64,000 bases of DNA, taken from the NCBI GenBank assembly GCA_038380435.1, contig JAWZYU010000025.1:30852707-30916706 (forward strand), written 5' to 3'. Positions within the stretch are counted from its first letter, which is position 1. Each line of letters starts with the position of its first letter. The notes below the pieces were generated by a model. The model was not told the origin of the DNA. It was given only the letters and a program-made list of their open reading frames with translations, and ran no database searches. Position numbers and translations under genes: made by a program. This DNA is from Ryuthela nishihirai (Eukaryota; Arthropoda; Arachnida; Araneae; Heptathelidae). Positions 15,101 through 30,100 of this stretch are shown here, piece after piece.

Positions 15101-18100
15101 AAGTATGTACACATACAACTTTGTGCTACATAAAAATTGCTTTGCTTTCAATAAAAAATAATTAAAATTATAAAGACAAATAAAAATATTCCACAACATA
15201 CAAAGGTTAAAGATCAATGATAAAATAGCATACTAGCAGAACTGCCCCCGCATTGCTCAGGCCTCGAAGTAATGACTCAGAGTAGTAGGCATATTCTAAA
15301 TGGGTGTGCAGACACTTATTTATGTCTGAGATAACATCATTGGTGGCAAAAGATTTTGGCTTCCTGTAATTCCACAGGTATTTGACTAATTCTCCTGAAT
15401 TTCATGTAATGGTCCCACTTAGTTCTTGTTGCTTAGGGTTTAGAGATTGAGTTCCTAGCTGCTGTGGGTCTGGATTAAACTCACTGCAAGTATCAGAAAT
15501 CTCTGGGGGTGCTGCAGTCACCTACCTTATGAACAGAATAGTATGTTATCAATCCACAAAATTTCAATGGACAGATACTTACTGTCTTTCCCCGAAAATA
15601 AGACCGGGTCTTATATTAATTTTTGCTCCGAAAGACGCATTAGGGCTCATTTTCAGAGGATGTCTTATTTTTTCATGTACAAAAATCTACATTATCTATT
15701 ATATCTTATATTAATTTTTGCTCCGAAAGACGCATTAGGGCTCATTTTCAGAGGATGTCTTATTTTTTCATGTACAAAAATCTACATTTATTCAAATACA
15801 GTCATGTCATCATCTCTGAAACATCATCATCTCTCTCCAAACCCCGAATTCCAGCCTGATTTCTTGCGATTCCATTTCCTGTAGAACCATTGGCCCCAAT
15901 CTCTTATGTCCAGCAATAGATTATAATTAAGTATTTACAAATACTTAATTATATTTATTTTAAGTATTAATGTCAATATTATTATTTATTTATATTTAAT
16001 AATATATTAATATTATTATTTTATAATTCAATATGTCCAAGCATGAAAAATACTAAGCATGAGTTGTCCGTCGTGTGTTGCTACAGATGTCCGCCGTAAA
16101 CTATTATGTCCGTCATGTGTTGCAATGGATGTACTAAATGTGTCCGTCTGGCTGACGATCTTAACTAGGGCTTATTTTTGGGGTAGGGCTTATATTACGA
16201 GCATCCTGAAAAATCATGCTAGGGCTTATTTTTTGGTTAGGTCTTATTTTCGAGGAAATACGGTATTTCACAGTCAAATTTTGGTAGAAGGCATAATTTT
16301 CTGGAGTTAAATTAAAAACCTTACAGTACATTAAGCTACAGATAGATATAGATGTAGTTTGGTGGTCCTAGCTCTGACTATCTAGGAGATGTTGAACAGA
16401 CAAATAGACACATAAAAACTATATCTATATATATAGATTACTGCTAAAAAAAAAGTTTTATTTCAAAATTATGGTAAAAATTTAATTTCAAAATCATATT
16501 TTGTGTTTAAAACTATATCACTAAAATTAGAGTTGCAGTTTAAAAACCGAACTTGATAAAGTTTCAATAACTAGTAATATGGCAAAGCATAGCAATTCCT
16601 AATGTGTTATATTCAGTTATAATTATGATTTTAGATACAATTGTGAATTAAAACAAATCCTTATTAACTGCTATAATAATCAACAAAAATAACTCTATAA
16701 ATGACAAAATAAAAGACAGTAAATTGTACATATTTGCATGACTATGTGGGTTAATCCACTAATTCTAAAATCCATTTTTATTATTTTTATGAACATTGCA
16801 AAAATATTTGACAAAAAAAAGTGGTAACAGTAAAAACAATACAAACATAGGAAGTAAACAGTGTTGCCAGTACATCATTGCTAAATGGGTGAGGAAAATG
16901 GCATACAATTATTAATGGGTACAAAAATTAATATTTTTCATGCTTTGTAATTTTATGCAAAAACTGATAAAAAAAATAAATAAATACCCCCTCAAGCAGC
17001 TGCTTGTCACAGAGGTCTGACAAAGATTATCTTAATCTTCAATATGTATACTTTCAGATTTAATTAAAATCATTACAACATAAATGCTCTTTGTGGCACA
17101 AGAGGAAGAATAAGGAATGGTGAAAACGTTTTCATATATGCAAAGGGTTAAAGGGCTAACAAGAATTCTTTTCCTTTCTTAAGGAGTTCAGATTTAGTTA
17201 CAGTATTGTTACAAGCTCAACAAAAGAAAAACAATAAAAAACTACTGAAATTTCTAAAGTAGTGATGACTTCTGAAAACATTATGAAAAATTTTTCAAGT
17301 GGAATATTTTTTTTTATGCTCAAAAACTATTAAGAAGCAAAGCTTATCCAAGGTTTAGTTTTTTAAAACCTACCAAGGTCAAATTAAGGCTTTCTGTAAT
17401 TTGAAATTTAAAAAAGTTTTGTTAAATTGAAGCTTTAAACTTCTTTTAGATTTTAATAACTGAAATTACCTTGCAAAGAAGTTCCTCACAACTCTTTGAC
17501 CAAACATTTTTTGCTGATGACAAAAGCTGTTCTGGTGATTCATATGTTGTGATAGACATAGTAGGTGTAAAGCCTAGATGTGTATAGCTCAGAGTAACAT
17601 CGCCATTGATTAACTGCACAAACAAAAACGTCACATTAGATTTCATATCATATTTAATCATACAAATTCAAAAGCATTTTGAAACTGATCCAGTTAAATA
17701 TTTTTGAAATTATTTGTTTAGATAAAAAGTTTGTTAAAAATAAATTTTTGTTAGACATACAGGGGTTTATCAAAATAACGGGAACACCAACGGTAACTGG
17801 AGTACATGCAATACGCCATATGCATATCACAGGGACGACGTCACCCATGATGTGAGGTATATAAAGGAGAGAAGTACAATGTCTGCTATCACGTAGCATT
17901 GCCACAGGCACAGGTGAACAGCTGTTGTGGTGTAATTGTCGATAATGCCAGATATCAGTGATCTCCAAAAAGGCATGATCATTAGTGGGCATTTTGCATG
18001 AGCTTCAGTAACCAGAACGGCAGAAATAGTAGATGTAACATGAGGAACTGTATAGAAGATTATGATTACCTATCAAAGAGGACAGGGCATTGCCTCCAAA

Positions 18101-21100
18101 TGTGCAAATTGTGGATGCCATACGAAGTTGTCAGATAGGGATAGGCGAATGTGGCATGGATTGTACAATTTCAGTTACATTATCTGAAAGTAAATGAATG
18201 TGGCATGGATTGTACAATGGAAGAGCAAGACTATGGCACCGCAAATAGCAGCAAAGTTGAACACCAGTTGGAATGATCCCATTTCCATCATAACAGTTCA
18301 TTGGGAACTTCGTCCTTCCAGTATTTATGGCTGTGTTGCAATCCATAAACCTCTGATTACCAACATCAATGCAACAAAACGTATAAGGTGATGCAAAAGC
18401 ACATAAAAACTGGGATGTTAAAGACTGGCAACATGTCATCTGGTTTGATGAATCATGCTACACATTGTTTCCCACCACTGGTAGAATGTATGTTTGGTGA
18501 AAAACTACAGAAGTGTACCACCTCAAATGTGAAGCATGGAGGTGGATCCCTGATGCTGTGGGGTGCCAAATCATGGCATTCCTTATGGCCATTAGTTATT
18601 CTGCAGGATTGTGCCATTTCTGAAACATACAATAGCACTAATACAAACAACATAATCCATTCTCGGGAACCACCTGCACCCAATGTTGTGGGCATTGTTC
18701 CCCAATAACCATCCCTGGTTTCAAGAGAATACTGCCCCCGTGCATTGTGCGAAACATGTCAAGTTGTGGTTTGCAGAACATGAGGATGAGGTACAGCAGC
18801 TACCCTGGCCACCTCAATATTATTGAACACTTGTGGGAATATTTGGAGTGCAAGATCAGATCACACTTTCCACCTCCAGCATCACTGGTACAGTTGAGCC
18901 ATATTTTACAGGAAGAATGGTCCCATATTTCATTACTGATGTGCATGATTTGTATAAGTTTATTCCACATCAAATTGCATATGTTCTGAATGCCCAAGAT
19001 GGGCCTACATTATTAATGAAATATTCTCCACAAACAGTATGTGTTACCATTATTTTGATAAACCCCTGTATATGCGTAAATTTGAAGCAGCAATTTTATA
19101 ACACATCCTTCTTTTAAAATTGAGAGGATTGATTGGTTGGTGGTTTACCTCTGAGCAGCACTTTTTTGCATACAATGAGCTAAATGGTCAGGTCACAAGG
19201 ACCCTGAAGGCTCAGAGAAGGTTGGGGTAGGAGATCCACTGGAATGGCTGTTGGGAGACAGATGGTATTCTCCTGTCAAGGCCATCCAGTGTGTTCTTTA
19301 ATGCACACAGGGTATGCATTAACGACGACCCATCCGACGAACGGCGGCCTTTCCAAGCCCATTGGTGTCCCCTACTGACTGTGGGCAGGGCAGAGAGTTT
19401 TGTGGTAAAACTGAGAGCGAAAAAAATATGATTGATAACATAGAATTTCTTTATTGCATTATTTAAATCACAAGCAAAAGTTTAATCAATAGTTTACATC
19501 ATGAGCAATAGAATAGTAGTAATAATTTGGAAACTAGCTCCAAAACATTGTCCAATGTGCCATAAAACCCTAAACAACCAACCAACCAAAACATTGTAAG
19601 TGGATGGATTATAATTTATGGAACAAATTATGTGTCCAATTAATAGAAAAAAAATTGGAAAAAAGAAAAGATTACATTCCTGCAATACTTTGCTTTTTTA
19701 CATCAAACTTGCTATAAACAAATTAGAAATTCCAGTTTCTTCATGACCAAAACATTTACTGAACTTTTCCCCTAATTTAAAACTGTGCCTTATGCCTACA
19801 TTTACTCATGTATAATTCCCCTTCACATACAATTCTCCATTTTTTAAAAGCAGTTTCATGAAAAATAATTTTATATATTTATATAATCAAATTCATTTTG
19901 GAGGAAATGTATTTCGATTCATTTCACCACAAAAAATTATGCATTGAAGTGTCCGATATTTATTTTTAGTGCTATGTATAACTAACCATTTACTATTAAG
20001 TAGTGTCCCTTGAAGGCAAATTTCAGGAGATACAATATAATAATGAATGCCTGGTGTATAGAATGGAGAAGTAAGTGCCATTTTTCACATTCGCTTAGTA
20101 TGTGAATACTGAAAATAAATTATTAGTGTTTCATAACCGGAACCAATATTAGTTTCATGTATCTGGTTAACTTGATGTAAAGAAACCAAAGCATCAGCCA
20201 ATGCCTGCATGTTCCTTATTTTGCAGTTTTTGAAAATAAGATAGTCAACCAGTGAAATAATAAGCTGAAAAAAAATTGGCTTTGCCACGAGTGGGATTTG
20301 AATCCAAGTCTCCTGGAAACATGCCAGTTATGCTAACCACTACATGATCATCAGCTAACATTTTTTTATTCAGCTGGTGTGACTTATAAACATTCTGGAT
20401 TTTTGATTTGATTCACAACACGGTGCATAGGGGTGCCATCTATCCAGTAAATGGACAACTGTGTTGTCACATAGAGATGGAATTTAATATTTGTCATTCA
20501 TGCTCATGATGTTAAATAACAAAATTTCATGAGTTCCATGTCTACAGGACACATCCTGTGTTTCTTTACTATTGAATTATTGATTTAACGCTAGGAGCAT
20601 GAATGAAAAATATTAAATTTCATCTCTAAGTGACAATACAGTTGTCCACTTCCCAGATAGATGGCGTCACTGTACAAATAAACCCAAAAAAAACCCGGAA
20701 AATTTATAAGTCACACCAGCTGAATAAAAAACGCTACCCGACGATGGTGTAGTGGTTAGTATAACTGGCATGTTTCTAGGTTGGGTTGTTTTACCTCTGA
20801 GCGGCACTTTTTTGCACACCATGGGCTAAATGGCCAGGTCACATGGACCCCGAAGGATCAGAGAAGGTTGGGGGAGGGGACCCACTGGAACAGCTGTTGG
20901 GAGACAGATGGTAGCCTCCCATCAAGGGCATCCAGCATGTTCTTTAACGTGCACAGGGTATGGCTCTCCCACACATGGGGCCACAGCTTAACATCCCATC
21001 TGATGGACGGCGGCCTTTCCAAGCCCATCGGTGTCCCCTACTGACTGTGGACAGGGCGGGGAATTTTGCGGAGATAAATCTCAAAGCTGACCAAGCTGGG

Positions 21101-24100
21101 ACTCGAACCTGGGAACTACAGATTACGAACCTGGTGCGCTACCGACTGAGCCACCCCCGCCCCCATGTTTCTAGGAGACCTGGGTTTGAATCCCACTTAC
21201 GGCAAAACCAATTTTTTTCAGCTTATTATTTCATGAGTTTCATGTCCACAGGACACATCCTGTGATTCTTTACTACCGAATCCTGTAATTCTTTACTACT
21301 GAATTAGTCAACCAGTGTTATATTTTCGGTTGGGTTGTTTTACCTGTGGGTAGCACTTTTTTTTGTCTACAATGGGCTAAATGGCCATGTCATAGGGAAT
21401 CCAAGGGCTCAGAGAAGGTTGAGAGAAGGGGATCCATTGAGCAGCTATTAAGAGCCATATGGGAAAAGGTTCTAATCAAGTGAATTATAATAGTGTGCAG
21501 CGAAATATTGTTTGGGATAACTGAATTTTCAAAAATATTGTTTTTATGTAAATTCTAAGCCTACTTCCTGCAATGAACAAAATTAGCTTTTTATATTGTT
21601 TTATGCAACATTTGAAATTTTAAAGCATTGCTTTACCTGTCCCACTGGTAAGAAGCCTGATGAGTCACTTCTGTGGAAGGGGGCTGTAGCCCCTGTGGTA
21701 GGGTTGGTGGCCTAGGCTGCAGGGGAAGAGCTCTTAGTATATAAATATTCAGTAATCATCAATAAATAATATCTACAGAGTTACTGTTGACTTTAACGTA
21801 ATAAACTTATTGATTTGATTTATTGATGTTAAAATCAACAGGTAACTCCATGGATATTATTGATTAAATCACTAATAATGCTAATAGCATGAAGTGCTGT
21901 ATTTATTTACATCTTACTCAGTGTAACATTAAAAGAAATAGTTGCTGTTTCCAATTACAGATGGTGCCAAGCCCAGGTGCAGAAAACACAGGAAGATAGA
22001 TAAGTCATATTAGCAGAAAGAAGATTAACCTAACATTAGTGGTCTTAGAACACTCTGGCATGTTTCTGAAGATGTGGGTTTGAATTCTGCACATTGGTAA
22101 AACTTTTTTCCACATAACTATTTATTGATTTAGTAATCGGAAGGCTCATCCAGTTTTTATTTTACACGATGTGGGAGAAAAGTACATACTCTCATAATGA
22201 ATAGTTTGAAATGGATATAAACTGTCCACTTTGTAGTCAATGACAAAATATTTTTACCATATAAAAATATCAACATACACTCTGGCATCTTTGGTTTGGC
22301 AGCATTGGGACATAAACTATGCAGCATCATGAATTTCCCTGAATCATAGGTTCACCTGTATACTGCAATATTTCAATAATTCATTGTTTTTTACTTATTT
22401 AGATAAAACAAGTAAGACCAACAGTGTGTTTTTGTCTTTTCTAAATTATTTTATTATTCTAATATAAATGCTTCATAAAATTTCTATAATCACTCAAATC
22501 TTTCATTTATTTACTTTCTAAATTTTTTTAGTCATTTATGCAAATAAAGCACAACATCTATGTGTAGATTTTTTTGGCAATCAGTCAATTTCACACTAAA
22601 CAAGTGGTGCCACAAAATATTATTTTCAAATTGCAATTCCTTAAACTTTAATTTTAATTAAAATATATTATCAAAAGGGATGATGTTAGACAGTAGACTA
22701 AATCCTACCTTCTAAAAATGGCATTTTCCGGTATCATATCCCAATTCAACATCTTCTGGGACAGTTTCTGCTCCATCCCCCCCCCCCCAAAAAAAAAAAT
22801 TTAAAATTTCAATCTTGCACTATGTAATGCTAGAATAATAGTGCATAGAATGGTAACACTATGCATTACTAGAAATGGAAATGTGAAAACTCTGATTGTG
22901 CATGCAGAGTTAAACAATACTGAAATAGATGCTTCCAGATCACAGACTACCAGACTAAAAAGATGCTTGCGTATACATTGAAAAATTTACAGTTACATAA
23001 AATATGGTTTAACGGTAAATCTGGTCATTTTGATTCTTTTTAGTATTTTCAGATTTGAAATAGTAATAGAAACTCTACTAAAGTCATAATTACTATACTT
23101 ACCAAACATTTGTGCTTACTCAGACTATCAGAATATTGATAATATGATTCATTTAGATTTGTCTTCACTAGTAATCCATCAATTACTGTATTACAAGAAC
23201 TTGGTCCCAGTATTGAGCAGACATTCACAGATTCCAAACAGAATCTAAAAGTATGAAATTATTAAAATTATGTGAAACAATGTTAATAATTACCAATGTT
23301 TAAACACACATACACAAAAAAAAACCTTATGAATTCAATCATTTCTGTCTCTGAACTCTTTCTACAGACTGTCATTTTTATTTTCCTTACCTAGTTGATG
23401 AAGTGAACTTTTAGATTGAATTGCAGACAAATAAGCTGGGTTCCAACTGACTTTTTCACTCTTACATTTATTGCGAGATAAAATAATCCTCACATTTTAG
23501 AACAGCCCTCACAAAATTAAAAAAAAACACTTCCTATGTGTCAACAATTATATACAGTCAATTCTCGTTAATCTGAAGTTCAAAGGAAATGAAAAAACTT
23601 TTGATTTATTGAATCTGTGCTAAAAATACATATTGCAGTTTAAAAACTAGTTACAGAACTGGAAATAGATTATCACCTACTGGAATGCTTTTGTTCCTAC
23701 ATTGAGTAAACCATTTTAGCAAACACTGTTCAACATCAGGAAATTCTGCATGCCTCATTCTTCTTACTTCGTCATAATCTAACTGTTTTAGGACAATATT
23801 CTTTGTTTTTTAAAATGGATGACAGAATACTTCTAAAAATTCTTAATTTTTTGGCAGTATATTTTTTCTTCTTTCAACTACTTTTAACAGTTGGATCATT
23901 TTTGCTTTATCACTAAATGACAAAGCATTTAACTTAAGTTTTGCTGCCTTTTAATATTCTGGATTAGAAACTAGCACTTTCTATGAGGAATTGCTTTGCT
24001 AGTTGTCAGCTGTGTGCAGTGGGGGAAAAGCAGTGCACAGCTAGTATCAGTCTGTCCACTCTTAAGCTGTGTGGACAATGTGTAGCCAGCCAGAATTGCT

Positions 24101-27100
24101 TCTTCACCTGGCAAGAATTTCAGTAACTTAACCATCACCAGTAACAAACCTAAATTTCATGAAAAAAAAAAACCTATCAAGAAGGGTTTTTCTTTCAAAT
24201 ATTCTTCCTAAAATTTGGAGATATTGAGGTAACAATGAGAAAACAGTTGAGTTAAAGAGAGAGAAAAATAAATGTATAATAAGGATTCAGCTGGGAATTA
24301 AAAAAAATTGAGTTAATGAGAAATTTGAGATATAGAGGCTTCAGTTAACAAGAGCTGACTATATATAAATTTTAAAAGAATAGAATTTTTTTAATGCAGA
24401 GGTATCTGATATAATGCAAACACTTCACTCTTACATTCATTGCAAGATAAAATGACCCTCAAATTTTAGAATAGCCCTCAAACAATTCAAAAATAAATAC
24501 CTCTTATGTGCCAATATTTACATATATATTTTTGAAAGAATAGAAGTTATTAATGCAAAGGTATCTTACATAATGCAAACACTTATGCAAGGTTACTAGC
24601 CTTATCTTTGAACTTATAATACTGCCAACTTCTGATTATCCACAATTCTGAGGTATCATTCTAGTGTTAGGTTGTATAACTACATACCAATGAAATGCAA
24701 TGTGCAACTAGTTTGAGTTTTAGCATCTTTGAACTGCATAATGTTACTGATAGGCTTTTAATTTTTAAGCAGTAAAATAAGGTTTATAAAATCCCTTTAC
24801 TCATTACACTGATTTTAGTTTAATGGCCTTATTCTGGTATACATTATTCTTATTTAATGGCCAAATACTGGTATACATTATTAATGCTGTTTAAATAAAA
24901 AAAAATAAATAATAAATACCCCCTCAAGCAGCTGCTTGCCACAGAGGTTTGACTAACAGTATAAAAAGTATCAAGATGTGATTACTAGTACATCACTTGC
25001 ATTTACTAGGGATCAAATATCTTACCATGATAGGTTACTTAGTCATTATGACAGTTTTATAAGGCAAAACTATGTATATTTTCTGGGAGTATGACAGATT
25101 TACAAAACATTCTGGTAGAAGATTATATATGCTTTATCCAGAAGTACTTGATAAAATGACTCAACATCAAATGACAATTTAGCCCTCCTTCTTGAAATGA
25201 TAGTCAATCTGTCAGTTTGATCTTATGACTAATAGGCAGTAAAAAGGTTGAAGGAATTTTAGAAGGATTTTTCTATCTTATAAGTAAAGGAACAAAGCTT
25301 TGAAATTATGGTAAAAAAAAGTGTACTTGGCTTACAAGTTTTAATGTGATTAACTTCATTAGATGTTTGGGAAGATTAAACTAATTGCTATTATAACCAA
25401 AACAAAATTTATTATAATTAAGACGATGGCAGCTTTTACAAAAGGTGACAATTTGAATTAATTTAGACCCATCATATTCATGTATATAAAAAAAGCAATT
25501 TACAATGGTTTTGATTTATATCTGGATTACTGTAAGATTATTAACAATATGATTGTTCAAATCAGTTTTGGGAAACAAGCACAAAAATGAATTGTCCCTC
25601 TTTCCCTATTTTATACCATAAATCTAGTCATAGTTTTAAGGCCAGAAATTTAAAAAAAACATATGATTTTTCTGAAAATTTATAAAAACTACAAGGCATA
25701 TAAGTATAAAAGGAATATGTTTATTCCTGTAAGATTTATAAATAGAACAACAAAGAATATGTTTCAAGTTCTATTGCATAAGTATCAAACAGCTTTGGGA
25801 AAAATAGTGAATACTTCACCATGCAAATATAGTCTAAACTTAATATATATGTAAAAGAACTTTCCCAGCATTGCAGCTTCATCTATTAACCCTTTAATGC
25901 CCAGAACGGCCCAGATTTTGAAATGGACTAGTCCGAAGTGCTATTTCTTCGTCTTTACTACCCTCTACCTTTTTCTCAGATTTCTTGGGCGTTAAAGGGT
26001 TAAGAGAAAATCTTCAAGATGAAGAACTTATAAACACTATCAGGATTAACATTCAAGTTAGTTAATTTTTTTCAGATCCTGACATAGTCAATATGCAATT
26101 AAATCTGTATGAATTAATTAAGAATTTAAGTTTAATATTTCAATCTTCCTTACCTATCTGGAATTAAATTTCTTTTAGCAATTACTACTATTTTACACTT
26201 TTATCAGCATTTTAAAAACACTGTATAAATATCTTACTTGAAAGACTTGCCTTGATGATTTTGTTTGAGATATTTGCTTTTTCCACAAATCCACAAGTAC
26301 ATCCAACATCTCAATATAATGATGGCAGAATTTATTTACGATATTGGTGAGAGAACCAATGTTTTTTTCCAAGAATTCTGAAACATCTTTGCTGCTATCA
26401 CATACTGAGAAACAAGCATTTTCCATTTTAGGTTCAGACACTTTACTTTGCTCTGTTTCTTCAATGCCTAAGTACTGCAAAGAGGTTAGATGACGGCTGT
26501 GCATTATAATCCCATGAGAAAATGTTTTACTATAGTTATCAAACTGTTTCTGTGGTGATAGGCACAATTCTTTACCTGATGTTAGCTCAAGTGTTGGACA
26601 AGAATGAAATGTAGAAGATGGCACACAAAACTGCTCCTTCATTCCTCTAGACAGCTTTCTACCTTTTGAGGCATGTCTATTCTCTGCATCCTTAAAAAAG
26701 TTCAAAAATGTTTCTGTCAATACTTCAATAGCAGGTAACTGTGTAATGACATGTTGCAGGCCCATTTCCACTATAGAGACAATGGTGATTGGTTGAATTC
26801 CCTATGTTGTATTAAAAAAAAGAAGTTTAAGTATTTTTTTTAAAATTACACCATAAATTATCAAATTAGTGGGTGTATCCCATCACACTAAAGTATCTTA
26901 TCATCATGCATAATACTGAGAATGGCATTCAGCTTAACTTTGAAATTGTGAGTTTTTTTGCTGATGATTGAAACAAGCCTAAGATAGTTCAATTGAGGTG
27001 AAATTTGGTACATTTATTTAGCATAAAGGGACTCAATGATACCTCTGAATTGAAGTTCACAGTATTTAAAAAAATCAGTTGCAGTGGTATAAGAATTAAG

Positions 27101-30100
27101 ATGGTACTTATGGATGGAGACATAAACATATAATTATAAGAGTGATTAACAATTGTGTTCATGACTTTCATTTGCCAATTACAATTTTTGTGTTTGGCTC
27201 TTGCAGTGATTTATGCAAGGAAGGTCATTATTGAAAAAATAACAGTGCTCTTTCATGCCAGGGAATATTCAGCTGTAGAGAAGGCCAAAAACTGAAATAT
27301 TTTAGGAATTTTTTGTTATATTTAAAAATAAGTATTACACATTCAAGGAGTGAAGGGACTTCTCATTTACATTTTGCAACATGACATTGAAAAGTTTTGT
27401 AACAAAAATAATGAATATTTTTTTTTATGAAAAAGAGAAAGGAAACATTTACTCATCCAGATCTTCATATAGTTATATAAAGAGAGATAATCACAGTGCC
27501 ATACGTAAAAAAAAAAATTAATCCTTTATAACATGGTAAAAGACTAAAGCCTTTCCTTCCAATCACAATGCCCTAATCAATTATCTAAGTTAAACCTTAG
27601 TTTACCAGCATTTAGGTACAAATAAATTTAATATACTGATAATGCTGAATGAGGAATGTTGTGATGAACACATTTGTTGATGAATACACGCAATCAATCA
27701 CATATTTTCTGATAAGGTGATATACAGTTTTTTCACAAATGGGTATAACACATACACTATTCTCCCAATTTGAACATGGTGATGACTCTGATTGATGAGG
27801 GCTATATGTGCAGTATGTGTGATGTAAGCCATATGTGCAGTGAACATATATATATGTGCTCATATGAAAGGAATGCAACACCTCATATAAATGAAAATTA
27901 CTTTTAGCCAAGGGGAAGACAATCTTTTGAAATAAAATTATTAATGAGTTGTTTTGGGAGAAGTGTTTTTTGCACTATAGAGGAATCAGGTAGCACAATG
28001 CAGTATGGGATAGTTTTGCATTATATGCTGAATATTTATTTTAAAAAAGTTTTCAAAATATTGTTATTTAAAAACTAGAAGAAATCACCTCTGGTAACTG
28101 CAATGTTTATTTTCATAAAAAATATAATCTGTCATTTTCTGACTTTAGTACTGTCTAATAGTATGGATGATGGGGAAAATATGAATAATGATATTTTATT
28201 ATAAACTATCAGCTCAAAAAGGATTTTAGTTTCTTTTGAAACAAAAATGTTGAACCTCCCCACCCTGGATAAGGGCAAAAATTGCTGCTGTCAACTCAAA
28301 TCTCTTCACCACCACAAAATTTGAAGTTTCTAACAAAAACAGTTCATTTAAATTTTACCCATTTTCTAACATTCTAAAAAGTTCTAATAGTGGACACTAA
28401 AGCAGTGGGAAATAAAACCAGATGATCAGGTAAAGTTCAGATACTTAAAACAAATTAAAGTTCTCTTTTCAGGAAGAAAGGATAGCAAACGTCTGCAGGA
28501 TATAGGTTTACTTCTCAGCAAAAATGGAACCAGTGTAAGTAAAAAGGGGTAGAGGATACAGCCATTTGAGTGATATATGGCAATAGAGCTTATTTCTGAA
28601 ACAAAAAATTTGAAGGATACATTGAATCAACATGCAACCAATCTTAACATACTCCATTATAGAGATAATAAACACATTTAAAGGGTTGGGTTGTTTTACC
28701 TCTGAGCAGCACTTTTTTTGCACACAATGGGCTAAATGGCCAAGTCACAAGGACCCCAAGTACCCAGAGAAGGTTAGGGGGGAGACCCACTGCACAGCTG
28801 TTTGGGAGACAGATGGTAGCCTCCCGGCAAGGTCATCCATGTGTTCTTTAATGTGCAAAGGGCATGACTTTCCCACACACTGGACTATGACTGAATATCC
28901 CATCTGACAAATGGCAGCCTTTCGAAGCCCAATGGTGTCCCCTACTGACCATGGGCAGGGTTGGGAGTTTTGCAGAGATAAATCTCAATGTTGGCCCAGC
29001 TGGGACTCAAACCTGCGAACTGCAGATTACGAGTCTGGTATGATACTGACTGAGCCACTCCACTCCAATACGTGTAAACAATTAGTAGAAACATGAGGAA
29101 ATGCTAGACAGCATAACAGAGTTGTACCAATAATAAATACTTTGTGTGGAAAAAAAACAGACTGGCATACAGGGATTTAGGATTCTGCCATGGTTAGGTG
29201 GACTGAGAATTTCAGTGGAGTTTTAAACAATGTGGTTTGATCTATTTCCATTGTAATGAAGATAGATGGCTTTAATATTTCCATATATATTGAAATATTA
29301 ACTGCTCTATATAAACCGAAGTGACAAGCTATCACAAAATTAAGACCACACAAATTCTCAGAGGTAGATGAAATTACTACTGAAATGTTTTTGTTATGCT
29401 ATTCCTAAGAACTTCACTAGAGCTATTACTATCCCTATTTTCAAAAAAGGTGATTGCAGTTCTTGTGAAAATTACAGTGTCATCCCTCTACTTTCTGTTC
29501 TACATAAAGTTCTTTGTATTATTGCAATTAATAGAATTAAAGAATTTGGTTGAAGCACAACTTTGCGACGGGCAGTGTGGGTTAAGAAGTGGTAGGGGAT
29601 GTCTATTTTCACTTAGGCAGATTCTTCAGAAATGTCTAGAGTTCCAAAAACCTCTAATTATCTTTGTAGTTTTCAAAAAGCTTTTGAATCTGTTGATTCT
29701 GAGATCATATGGCATACCTGTTAAGTTGGTTAACCTAATGATACTCTCTATACTAATACAGAACTGTGCGTGAGTTGGAAAGCTTGTAGCGATTGATTTA
29801 GCATTAATACTGGGAGTTCAACAAGGCTGCATGTTGTCTCCTTTTCTCCTTAGTTTGGTGGTTGATTATGTTATGTGAATTACCCTGGCTAGGTTTGGTG
29901 ATAAAAAGAAAACTTAAGTGATAAAAATTAGTCAACCAGGTAATGCTCAAATTCTTTTAAATGGAACCTTTGAGAAAGTTTCTCAGTTTAATTATCTTGG
30001 GAGTGACCTAATGGATGAGCTGTCCTTGCAGTTGAAATGAAATTCACATGACTGTAAAAGTGAGCAATAGTCCAATTTGCAAAAAAAAAAAAGTTCAATT

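Noticed and set aside
20085..20288. Minus-strand frame preceded by a good pyrimidine tract and AG, considered as a BBS12 exon
   Set aside because: BBS12 exons 5 and 6 already join without a gap in the alignment, and the tract belongs to the inverted SINE3 composite.
26193..26771. 192-codon frame as a stand-alone gene
   Set aside because: It is BBS12 exon 4 read through into the intron. The real exon begins at 26801 after a clear acceptor.
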